DNA from: Gammaproteobacteria bacterium
GTDB lineage: Bacteria; Pseudomonadota; Gammaproteobacteria; Xanthomonadales; Xanthomonadaceae
Assembly (NCBI GenBank): GCA_012510865.1
Contig: JAAZHF010000132.1
Span: 1 to 7,996 of the forward strand
Direction: 5' to 3'
Length of the DNA: 7,996 nt
In this document: piece by piece, positions 1-5,916 of the stretch
Layout of the letters: every line of letters begins with the position of its first letter
Numbering within the stretch: position 1 is the stretch's first letter
Program-made: the position numbers and the translations under genes
The notes under the pieces: model-generated
The model's database searches: none
Seen by the model: the letters and a program-made list of their open reading frames with translations, nothing else
What the model was told of the DNA's origin: nothing

Positions 1-997
1 CCGCCAGGCCCTCCCGGACCTCGATGAAGGCGCCGTCCACGTAGCCCGTGGTGATCGCAGTGCGCACGGCCTTGCCGTCGCGGACCACGAAGACCGCCGC
101 TTCGCCGTCGTCCTCGAGCAGGGCCGCGCGCGGGATCGCGAGCGCCGCCTCGCGGTTGTCGTAGTCGATGCCGATGCGCGCGAACATGCCAGGCTGCAGC
201 GCCCCGTCGTCCGGGTCGAACGCGCAGACCACGCGGAAGGTCCCGCTGCCGGCGTCGACCACCGGCGCGATGCGGTCGACCACGCCTTCGAAGGTGCGGC
301 CGGGCAGCGCGTCCACGTGCATCCGCACGGGCAGCCCCTCGCGCAGCGTGGTCAGGTCGCGCTCGGGCACGTTGAGCGTCGCTTCCAGCCGCGAGTTGTC
401 GCCGATCCGGATGATCGGGGTGTTGATCTGCTCGAAGTTGCCCGGCTTGATCGAGCGCGAGGCGACCACGCCGGAAATCGGCGCGGTGACGTTGGTATAG
501 GAAAGCTCGAGCTGCGCCAGGCGCCACGTGGCGCGCGCGTTCTCGAGGTCGTAGCGCAGCTGGTCGTGGTCGCCCACGCTCACCATCTGCTGCTTCACGA
601 GCTCGCTTGCGCGGCGGTAGTTGGCCTCGAGCTTCTTCACCTGGGCGTCGATCTGGGCCAGGTTGAGCCGCGCGCGGTCGGGGTCGATGCGCACCAGGAC
701 CTGCCCCGCGCGCACGACGTCGCCTTCGTCGACGAGCACTTCCAGCGCGACGCCGGAGGTCTTCGCGACCACCTGCGACTCGGCGCGCGCCTCCAGCGGA
801 GCGGTGCCGCTGTAGCTCGCGGCCATCGCGCGCGGCTCGGCCGCGACCGCCTCCACAGTCACCGCGGGCGGCGCCTCGTCCTCCTTCGCCTTGTCGTCGG
901 CGCGCGAGCCGCAGCCCTGGAGCAGGAGCGCGGCGCAGATGATCAGGGCGGCGGGGCCGGCGAAGGAACGTCGGTCGATCGTGCGGATATCGTGCAT
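1..997 (-). CDS. RND efflux periplasmic adaptor lipoprotein (membrane fusion protein), 3' end cut off by window edge
   Basis: Reading the minus strand from 997 gives 332 codons open to the left edge, so the C-terminus is missing; family members are usually about 360-400 residues. Residues 11-29 form a hydrophobic signal ending in the lipobox LQGC (Cys29), which predicts a lipidated periplasmic protein. The order is that of AcrA/MexA-type adaptors: first lipoyl half (about 72-105, with EGDVVRAGQVLVRID), a short helical hairpin (about 106-164), second lipoyl half (about 165-200, with TAPISGVV), a beta-barrel domain (about 200-280) and the start of the membrane-proximal domain. Such proteins bridge an inner-membrane RND pump and an outer-membrane channel; the pump gene would be expected beyond the left edge. 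The substrate cannot be told. There is no clear Shine-Dalgarno before 997. An in-frame ATG at 1036 would add 13 residues, but 997 places the signal peptide better. Confidence 0.88.
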   Translation of the reverse strand, partial: MHDIRTIDRRSFAGPAALIICAALLLQGCGSRADDKAKEDEAPPAVTVEAVAAEPRAMAASYSGTAPLEARAESQVVAKTSGVALEVLVDEGDVVRAGQVLVRIDPDRARLNLAQIDAQVKKLEANYRRASELVKQQMVSVGDHDQLRYDLENARATWRLAQLELSYTNVTAPISGVVASRSIKPGNFEQINTPIIRIGDNSRLEATLNVPERDLTTLREGLPVRMHVDALPGRTFEGVVDRIAPVVDAGSGTFRVVCAFDPDDGALQPGMFARIGIDYDNREAALAIPRAALLEDDGEAAVFVVRDGKAVRTAITTGYVDGAFIEVREGLA

Positions 998-1127
998 GGA
1001 GGAGCGGAGCCAGAATGGTGTGGTAGCAAGGTACATCACCAGTCCGCCGCTCGAATCAGCCGAAGGTCATGCATGCCAACGGCAGGGTGCCGGCGCACGT
1101 CGCGGGCGCGCCGGACCGCTTCGAACT

Positions 1128-1156
1128 TTAACTGCGCTTCGCAGCATCGCTATACT
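1128..1156 (+). promoter_or_regulatory. Predicted sigma-70-type promoter of the cytochrome pair
   Basis: TTAACT at 1128-1133 (4 of 6 to TTGACA) lies exactly 17 bp before TATACT at 1151-1156 (5 of 6 to TATAAT). Transcription would start near 1163, leaving a leader of about 65 nt before the first cytochrome gene. It stands out as AT-rich within a GC-rich intergenic stretch (998-1227). No comparably good promoter was seen for the divergent adaptor gene. Confidence 0.6.
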
Positions 1157-1227
1157 GCAGCGATGGTCCGCGACGGGGAGTAGTCGCAGGCCCTCCCAAT
1201 CCAACCGAACAGGACGCGGAACCCGAA

Positions 1228-1563
1228 ATGATTCGACCGTTGCCGATCGCCGCCTGCCTTGCCCTCGCCTTCTCCTTGCACGCACCCGCGGCCTTCGCGC
1301 AGCAGCCGGCCGGCGACGCCGACAGGGGGCGCGCCCTCACCTATACCTGCGTGGGATGCCATGGCATCGAGGGCTACAAGAACGCCTACCCGCACTACCA
1401 CGTCCCCAAGATCGGCGGCCAGTCGGCCGAGTACCTCGCCAACGCGCTGACGGAATACCGGCGTGGGACGCGCAGGCACCCGACGATGGAAGTCCAGGCG
1501 CAGAGCTTCAGCGACCAGGACATCGCTGACATCGCCGCCTTCCTTTCGGGCCTGACTCCGTGA
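1228..1563 (+). CDS. Small periplasmic class I c-type cytochrome (monohaem)
   Basis: The product is 111 residues. Residues 1-24 are a Sec signal peptide with a likely cleavage site AFA|QQ, so the mature protein is a periplasmic domain of about 87 residues. The haem attachment motif CVGCH is at 41-45 (cysteines bind haem, His45 is an axial ligand); Met87 in HPTMEVQ is the likely second ligand. The IGGQSAEYLANAL stretch and the C-terminal helix DQDIADIAAFLSGL resemble one half of cytochrome c4 or a c553-type protein. It should shuttle electrons in the periplasm, probably to a terminal oxidase, but the partner cannot be read from the sequence. GGAA at 1218-1221 is a modest ribosome site 6 nt before ATG. 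Its stop overlaps a possible GTG start of the next gene, so the two are almost certainly co-transcribed. Confidence 0.9.
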   Translation: MIRPLPIAACLALAFSLHAPAAFAQQPAGDADRGRALTYTCVGCHGIEGYKNAYPHYHVPKIGGQSAEYLANALTEYRRGTRRHPTMEVQAQSFSDQDIADIAAFLSGLTP

Positions 1564-1571
1564 GCCGCTCC

Positions 1572-2000
1572 ATGAAGACCTTCGCAGCCTCCGGCCTGGC
1601 GCTGGCCGCCACCCTCGTCCTCGCCGCCTGCGGCGGGCCCACCCCGGCCGAACCGGGCGTCGTCCGCGCCACCATCGCGTCGGCCCTGCCCGAGGGCCGC
1701 ATCGAAGAAGGCGAGCGCAAGGCCAATGCCAAGGGCGACGCCACCGGCCAGTCGTGCATCGACTGTCACGGCGCCGACGGCAACAACCCGCTCGATCCCA
1801 GCTATCCGAAGCTCGGCGGCCAGTACCGCGACTACCTGGCGCAGTCGCTGCAGGCCTATCGCAGCGGCGAGCGCGACCACGCGCTGATGTCGAACCAGGC
1901 GCGCGGGCTCGACGACCAGCAGATCGCCGACCTGGCGGCATACTTCGCATCCCGCCCGGCGCAGGTCCGCGACCTGCACGGCGTCCACAGCATCAACTGA
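1572..2000 (+). CDS. Lipoprotein class I c-type cytochrome (monohaem), c4-half-like
   Basis: From ATG 1572 the product is 142 residues. Residues 1-20 are a lipoprotein signal ending in the lipobox LAAC (Cys20), so the protein is expected to be membrane-anchored by lipid. After a Pro/Ala/Glu-containing linker comes a haem domain: CIDCH at 62-66, PKLGGQYRDYLAQSL at about 79-93, a likely axial Met106 in HALMSNQA, and the closing helix QQIADLAAYFAS. This is the cytochrome c4/c553 fold pattern and is similar to the upstream cytochrome, suggesting old duplication or a split dihaem c4. A GTG at 1560-1562 in the same frame overlaps the upstream TGA (GTGA) and would add 4 residues. I prefer ATG because it gives a standard-length lipoprotein signal, but coupling through the GTG cannot be excluded. 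Its likely role is electron delivery within the periplasm. Confidence 0.88.
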   Translation: MKTFAASGLALAATLVLAACGGPTPAEPGVVRATIASALPEGRIEEGERKANAKGDATGQSCIDCHGADGNNPLDPSYPKLGGQYRDYLAQSLQAYRSGERDHALMSNQARGLDDQQIADLAAYFASRPAQVRDLHGVHSIN

Positions 2001-2041
2001 CCCCGTCTTCCGGGGCCGCCGGCGCTCAGCGCTCCGGCGGC
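2001..2041. terminator. GC-rich hairpins at the convergent cytochrome / membrane-protein junction
   Basis: Two adjacent inverted repeats follow the cytochrome stop. CCCCG 2001-2005 pairs with CGGGG 2011-2015 (loop TCTTC). GCCGCCGG 2015-2022 pairs with CCGGCGGC 2034-2041, with a further CGC/GCG pairing inside it. The second hairpin overlaps the stop codon of the minus-strand gene (2026-2028). The location between convergent genes suits a bidirectional transcription stop, but neither strand shows a U-run after the stem, so intrinsic termination is not certain; it may instead protect 3' ends or assist Rho. Confidence 0.4.
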
Positions 2042-3774
2042 CTCGCAAGGCTGTCCTGCGCTTCCTGCAGCTCGGGTTTGAACGGGACGGGTGGAGGTTC
2101 GCGGGCCCCGGCGGGCTGCTCCTGCAGGTTCGGATCGACGATCCCGCAGCCGCCGCCCAGGGCAAGCATCACGGTCACGCAGCGGATGGTCTTCGTGGTC
2201 CCGGGGATCGGGATCAGGACCTCGGTGACGCTGCGCCTCACCCACTCTTCGAGCAGGCTTTCACTGGGCAGCCAGAAGCGGTCGAACGAGGTCGGTTCGT
2301 AGTCGTAGGGCGGGCGCTTGAGCCACGTGCCGCGGCGGTCGATGTTCTCGAAATCCTCGGTGATCGTTCCCGGTGGCAGTCCGCCGCCGACGCGACCGCC
2401 GTCCGCGAGCCGCGGCCGGCCGTCGGCATCGAACAGTCCCGACGCGCCCCGCGTACCCGCCTGCCGTCCCGGCACGTTGCGCGTCGAATCCCCCCAGTCG
2501 TCGCCAGCGCGCGACGACGGCGGCGCCCCCGGCGGCTGGCCCGTGCGCTGGCCGGCGCCCGCGGCCTGTCCCGACTCGCGCGCGCCGGTGCCCGCCAGGG
2601 GGCGCCCTCCGGACCCGGCCGGCTGGCTGCCGGCGCCCGCGACGGGAGCCGCCTCGCTGCCGGTTTCGCCGCTGGCGGTGCTGCGCGCGCTGCCTGGCGC
2701 GGCGCCGGCCGCATCGGATCGCGGCGCGGGCATCGGCAGTTCGCGGCTGCGCGCCTGCACCTCGGCCGGCGCGACTGCAGGCAAGCCCGGCGCACGGACC
2801 TCCGCCGCCACCGGGCGCACGTCGATCCGGGCGGGCTCCGCCAGCTCGATCCTGCGTTCGACCGCGGCGACACCGCGCGGCCCCCGCTCCGGGACCGCCA
2901 GCTCCACGTCACGCGTCGACGGAGCGGCCAGCCGGGGGACCGCATCCTGGCGTGCGTCGACGTCGCGCCTGCGAAGCTCGACCTCGGGAGCCTCGACCGG
3001 CGGCAGATCCACCACCGCCGGCTCCCGGGGCGGAGGCACTTCGAAGCGCCGGTCCGCCACGTCGACCTCGGTGACCTGCAGCACCTGCGGGACAGTGACC
3101 GCGGGCGGCGCGATCGCCGGCGCCTCGATGACGACCGGACGCTCGGGCAGCGGCGGCGGAAGCGCCTCCGGAACAGGTTCCGGCGGCGGCTCCGGACGCG
3201 GCTCCGCCGGCGGCGCGGCGACCGCCGCGCGCACGGCCGGTCCCGGGGCGGCCGCCGCCGGGCCGGACTGCGGGCCCGGCGCGTCGACCGCGGACGGCGT
3301 CGCGCCGGAGCCGCCCTCTTCCTGCGTCCCTTCGCCCACGTACTCCACCTGCAGCACGTGCTCCTCGCCCTCGCGGGCGTCCTCCGCGGGCGCGGGAAAG
3401 TGGAAGCGCGTGAACATCAGCCACGCGAGCATCACGGTGAACAGCAGGTGCAGGACCAGGGTCGCCGTGGTCGAGGCGATCCGCATCCAGCGCTCGTCGC
3501 TGCTGGCCGGCTGCCAGTCCTGCCGCCAGAGCAGCCGGAACGCACGCCAGCGGCCCATGCGTTCGACCACCGCGGCGGAAACGGCCGGCTCGCGCGCGGC
3601 GAGCAGCGCGACGATCTCGTCCCGGGCCGCGCCGACCGTGCGGCCGGGCCGGGCCGCCATGGCTTCGAACCAGGCCTTCCAGCCGGGGGGGAACTCGCCC
3701 GGCGGGGGCGGTGGACGCAGTGACCGCCGCGTGCGGCGGCGCAGGGCTTCGATCAGTTCGGCGGCGGTGAACAT
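2026..3774 (-). CDS. Single-pass inner-membrane protein with long proline-rich periplasmic region ('transmembrane repetitive protein' type)
   Basis: The product is 582 residues. Residues 1-99 are Arg-rich and presumably cytoplasmic; about 100-121 (TTATLVLHLLFTVMLAWLMF) form the only clear membrane helix. The rest should be periplasmic: an acidic stretch (131-152), a Pro/Ala/Glu region (about 165-260, with PEPPPEPVPEALPPPLPERP), degenerate repeats built around E-[VL]-x-x-P-x-R (about 240-350), a Gly/Ser/Ala-rich linker (about 355-470) and a compact conserved-looking C-terminal block (about 478-582) with the only two cysteines, Cys532 and Cys543, in RCVTVMLALGGGCGI. The architecture recalls TonB or TolA spanning proteins, but I see no TonB C-terminal domain. 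Xanthomonas relatives carry similar proteins annotated only as 'transmembrane repetitive protein'. Its function is unknown. It starts 28 bp after nfuA on the same strand, with only a weak ribosome site, so it may be co-transcribed with nfuA. Confidence 0.8.
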   Translation of the reverse strand: MFTAAELIEALRRRTRRSLRPPPPPGEFPPGWKAWFEAMAARPGRTVGAARDEIVALLAAREPAVSAAVVERMGRWRAFRLLWRQDWQPASSDERWMRIASTTATLVLHLLFTVMLAWLMFTRFHFPAPAEDAREGEEHVLQVEYVGEGTQEEGGSGATPSAVDAPGPQSGPAAAAPGPAVRAAVAAPPAEPRPEPPPEPVPEALPPPLPERPVVIEAPAIAPPAVTVPQVLQVTEVDVADRRFEVPPPREPAVVDLPPVEAPEVELRRRDVDARQDAVPRLAAPSTRDVELAVPERGPRGVAAVERRIELAEPARIDVRPVAAEVRAPGLPAVAPAEVQARSRELPMPAPRSDAAGAAPGSARSTASGETGSEAAPVAGAGSQPAGSGGRPLAGTGARESGQAAGAGQRTGQPPGAPPSSRAGDDWGDSTRNVPGRQAGTRGASGLFDADGRPRLADGGRVGGGLPPGTITEDFENIDRRGTWLKRPPYDYEPTSFDRFWLPSESLLEEWVRRSVTEVLIPIPGTTKTIRCVTVMLALGGGCGIVDPNLQEQPAGAREPPPVPFKPELQEAQDSLARPPER

Positions 3775-3802
3775 CCGTCGCGGTCGAAGCGCGTGCCCGG
3801 GA

Positions 3803-4396
3803 TCAGGCCGAGGCGCGCGGAATGTACGGCGCCGACCCGGTGGCGTGGTCGGTCGCGTCGCGGACCGCGGTGACCCCGGGGACCTGGTCGAGCAGGGTCT
3901 TCTCGATGCCCTGCTTCAGGGTCACGTCGGCCATCCCGCAGCCATGGCAGCCGCCGCCGAAGTTCAGCACCACCACTCCCTCCGCCGTGACCTCCTGGAC
4001 CGCGACGTGCCCGCCATGCGAGGCGAGCTGCGGGTTCACGACGTGTTCGATCGTCCAGCGGACCAGCTCGACGAGGGACGAGCCTTCGCCGGGGCGCACG
4101 CCCTTGATGCGCGGCGCGCGGATCTGCAGCTGCCCGCCGGTGGCGAGCATCGTGTAGTCGATTTCCGCGTCCTCGAGGAAGGGCACGCTCCCGGCGTCGA
4201 GCCAGAGCGTGAACCCGTCGCAATCCACGGCCCACTCGTCGCCCCGGAGTTCATCGGGCGCCGCGAACTCGAGGCGGACGTCGGCCTGCGGGGTGCCCGC
4301 GCGCACCGCGGCCAGGCGCACGCCCATGCCGGGCACGCCCTCGCGCTCGACCAGCTTGCGGAAGTGGGCCTGCGCGGAGTCGGAGATATTGATCAT
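3803..4396 (-). CDS. nfuA: Fe-S biogenesis protein NfuA
   Basis: The product is 197 residues, close to the E. coli protein in length and layout. The N-terminal half (about 1-95) is a degenerate A-type (HesB/IscA-like) domain that helps choose client proteins; it lacks the usual A-type cysteines. The C-terminal half (about 105-180) is an Nfu domain with the cluster-binding C-x-x-C at Cys150 and Cys153 in [17 protein letters not shown]. Known members bind a [4Fe-4S] cluster at the interface of a dimer and hand it to client enzymes in the cytoplasm, notably under oxidative or iron stress. The tail after ATDHATG is slightly unusual ([10 protein letters not shown]) but gives no reason to doubt function. 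There is no Shine-Dalgarno before the ATG; a -10 element only 6 nt upstream suggests a leaderless mRNA. The neighbouring same-strand gene encodes a membrane protein of unknown role. Confidence 0.95.
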   Translation of the reverse strand: MINISDSAQAHFRKLVEREGVPGMGVRLAAVRAGTPQADVRLEFAAPDELRGDEWAVDCDGFTLWLDAGSVPFLEDAEIDYTMLATGGQLQIRAPRIKGVRPGEGSSLVELVRWTIEHVVNPQLASHGGHVAVQEVTAEGVVVLNFGGGCHGCGMADVTLKQGIEKTLLDQVPGVTAVRDATDHATGSAPYIPRASA

Positions 4397-4408
4397 GCGC
4401 GTATTCTA
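4397..4408 (-). promoter_or_regulatory. Predicted -10 element giving a leaderless nfuA transcript
   Basis: On the minus strand TAGAAT (4408 down to 4403, 5 of 6 to TATAAT) is followed by just 6 nt and then the nfuA ATG. Initiation at the usual distance would put the first transcribed base at the A of the ATG (4396). No ribosome-binding sequence is present, consistent with leaderless translation. The -35 region is poor (CCGGCA at the 17-bp position), so the promoter may need an activator. Confidence 0.45.
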
Positions 4409-4504
4409 TCCGCCCCGCCCCGGTTTGCCGGCATCCGGCGCGTCACGCGCCCGACGCGACACCAGCCGTTCAGCAGCCGGGCCCCGCCGCCGCAGGAGCC
4501 GTCC

Positions 4505-4846
4505 ATGACCGACCTCATCCCCCTCGCCCGCGCCCACTGCCTGCCCCGCCGCGGGGCCGAACACCGGCTGCCCGACGCCCGGATCCGCGAACTGCTGCCC
4601 GAAGTCCCCGACTGGGACCTGGCCGAGGACGGCAAGGCCCTGGTCCGGACCTTCCGCTTCCCCGACTACCGGCACACGATCTCCTTCGTGAACGCGCTGG
4701 CGCACATGGCCAATCGCGAGGACCACCATCCCGACCTCGGCGTCCACTACGATCGCTGCGAGGTGCGCTGGTCCACGCACGACGTCGGGGGCCTGAGCGA
4801 GAACGACTTCATCTGCGCCGCGCGGACCGACGAACTCGCCGCCTGA
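4505..4846 (+). CDS. phhB: Pterin-4a-carbinolamine dehydratase (4a-hydroxytetrahydrobiopterin dehydratase)
   Basis: The product is 113 residues, the normal size for this single-domain family. The catalytic signature is visible: HMANREDHHPDL at 67-78 with His74 and His75, followed 17 residues later by His92 in WSTHDVGGLSEND. These correspond in spacing to the three active-site histidines of mammalian DCoH/PCD. The enzyme dehydrates the 4a-hydroxy-pterin formed by aromatic amino acid hydroxylases such as phenylalanine hydroxylase, allowing the cofactor to be recycled. No hydroxylase gene is next to it here, so the partner is presumably elsewhere. The start is supported by AGGAG (4494-4498) 6 nt before the ATG. 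The gene is divergent from nfuA (108 bp between starts) and converges on rluC. The symbol phhB is by family; no paralogue can be excluded. Confidence 0.92.
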   Translation: MTDLIPLARAHCLPRRGAEHRLPDARIRELLPEVPDWDLAEDGKALVRTFRFPDYRHTISFVNALAHMANREDHHPDLGVHYDRCEVRWSTHDVGGLSENDFICAARTDELAA

Positions 4847-4849
4847 GGA

Positions 4850-4869
4850 GCGGCATCAGGCGGCATCAG
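4850..4869. repeat. Tandem 10-bp duplication at the rluC stop
   Basis: GCGGCATCAG occurs twice in immediate succession (4850-4859 and 4860-4869) in the gap between the two convergent stop codons. The second copy contains the rluC stop codon. It is most likely a small slippage duplication without function; no terminator hairpin was seen in this short gap. Confidence 0.6.
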
Positions 4870-5843
4870 CCCAGCCGGTCCAGGGCCTCGGCCAGCTCCG
4901 GCGCCAGCGGCGCGTTGAGGACGTAGGGCGTGCGCCCGGCGTCGAGCGCGAACTCCAGCGAGGCCGCGTGCAGGAACAGGCGGCGCAGGCCGCTCCGGTC
5001 GCGCAGGCGGCGGTTGGCCTCCGGGTCACCGTACTTGTCGTCGCCGGCGACCGGATGGCCGATGTGGCGGGCATGGACCCGGATCTGGTGGGTGCGGCCG
5101 GTCTCGATCCTGACCTCGCAGTAGGACTGGCCGCCGCGCCGCTCGAGCAGCCGGAAATGGCTGAGCGAGGGCTTGCCCCCGGCGTCGACCTGGACGTGCC
5201 GCTCCCCGCCCTGCCGCAGGCCGACGTGCAGTGGCGCATCCACGCTCATGACGCCGTCGGGCATGCGGCCCAGCAGCAGCGCGAGGTAGCGCTTGCGGGG
5301 ACCAGGGCCGCCCTCTCCGCGCATCAGCGCCTGCAGTTCGGACAGGGCCGAACGCTTCTTCGCCACCACCATCAGCCCGGAGGTGTCGCGATCGAGCCGG
5401 TGCACGAGCTCGAGGGCCTGGCCCGGCCGCAGCGCCCGCAGGGTTTCGATCACCCCGAAGCCGACGCCGCTTCCGCCGTGGCTGGCGATCCCGGAGGGCT
5501 TGTCCACCGCCAGGAGCCGGGCGTCCTCGAACACGATGCTGGCCGCCATGGCGTCCAGGAGTCCGCGCGGCGGCACTCCGCGGTCCGCGGGCTCCTCGAT
5601 CCGGACCGGCGGGATCCGGACTTCGTCGCCCGCCTCGAGCCGCCGGTCCGCCCTGGCCCGCCCCCCGTTCACGCGCACCTGGCCGCTTCGGACCAGCTTG
5701 TAGACCAGCGAGCGCGGCGCGCCCTTCAGCTGGCCGAGCAGGAAGTTGTCCAGGCGCTGGCCATCACGGTCGCCGGGCACGCGGACGAGCCGGACCCCGC
5801 CTCCGCCTGCGGTCGTGTCCATCCGGGTTGTTGCATCGGTCAT
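4866..5843 (-). CDS. rluC: 23S rRNA pseudouridine synthase RluC
   Basis: The product is 325 residues. An S4 RNA-binding domain (about 28-82, with GQRLDNFL, LKGAPRSLVYKLVRSGQVRVNGGR and LEAGDEVRIPPVR) precedes the RluA-type catalytic domain. Its signature HRLDRDTSG is at 148-156, with Asp151 the expected catalytic residue; GRTHQIRVHARHIGHPVAGDDKYGD lies further along as in the family. In E. coli RluC converts U955, U2504 and U2580 of 23S rRNA to pseudouridine. The S4 domain, the LKG and IPPV motifs and the position next to rne identify RluC rather than RluD or RluA. AGGAA (minus, 5855-5851) sits 7 nt before the ATG. The gene is divergent from rne, as in E. coli and many gammaproteobacteria, and its stop lies 19 bp from that of the convergent dehydratase gene. 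Confidence 0.95.
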   Translation of the reverse strand: MTDATTRMDTTAGGGGVRLVRVPGDRDGQRLDNFLLGQLKGAPRSLVYKLVRSGQVRVNGGRARADRRLEAGDEVRIPPVRIEEPADRGVPPRGLLDAMAASIVFEDARLLAVDKPSGIASHGGSGVGFGVIETLRALRPGQALELVHRLDRDTSGLMVVAKKRSALSELQALMRGEGGPGPRKRYLALLLGRMPDGVMSVDAPLHVGLRQGGERHVQVDAGGKPSLSHFRLLERRGGQSYCEVRIETGRTHQIRVHARHIGHPVAGDDKYGDPEANRRLRDRSGLRRLFLHAASLEFALDAGRTPYVLNAPLAPELAEALDRLG

Positions 5844-5892
5844 CGGCGGTTTCCTGGGCGCGCGGGCGGGTCGATTGCCGTCTCCGGCCGGG

Positions 5893-5910
5893 CAAAAATT
5901 CTGCTACACT
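5893..5910 (+). promoter_or_regulatory. Predicted extended -10 promoter of rne
   Basis: TGCTACACT at 5902-5910 combines a TGn extension with TACACT (4 of 6 to TATAAT), preceded by an AT-rich CAAAAATT (5893-5900). No good -35 hexamer lies at 17 bp; TTGCCG (5875-5880) is 24 bp away, too far to pair with this -10. Transcription would start near 5917. On the opposite strand the same AT-rich core contains CAGAAT (5903 to 5898), a weak candidate -10 for rluC. Confidence 0.5.
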
Positions 5911-5916
5911 CGGCAG

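Noticed and set aside
317..1183. Plus-strand open frame of 288 codons opposite the adaptor gene
   Set aside because: The minus strand encodes a textbook RND adaptor over the same bases; the plus frame is His/Arg/Ala-rich with no family features.
998..1227. Additional small gene in the adaptor-cytochrome intergenic region
   Set aside because: Short open frames here cross the divergent promoter region and lack ribosome sites or recognisable sequence; the stretch is best explained as regulatory DNA.
3000..3300. Repeat-rich appearance of the membrane-protein gene as a possible repeat array or mobile element
   Set aside because: The repetitiveness is at protein level (Pro/Ala/Glu codons in GC-rich DNA); I find no exact long DNA repeats, terminal inverted repeats or spacer-repeat pattern.
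2318..4846. Very long plus-strand open frame (842 codons) across the membrane-protein gene and nfuA, ending in the dehydratase
   Set aside because: It is a shadow of two minus-strand genes in GC-rich DNA. Its translation is Ser/Arg/Ala-biased with no recognisable domain until the real dehydratase start at 4505, which has its own ribosome site.
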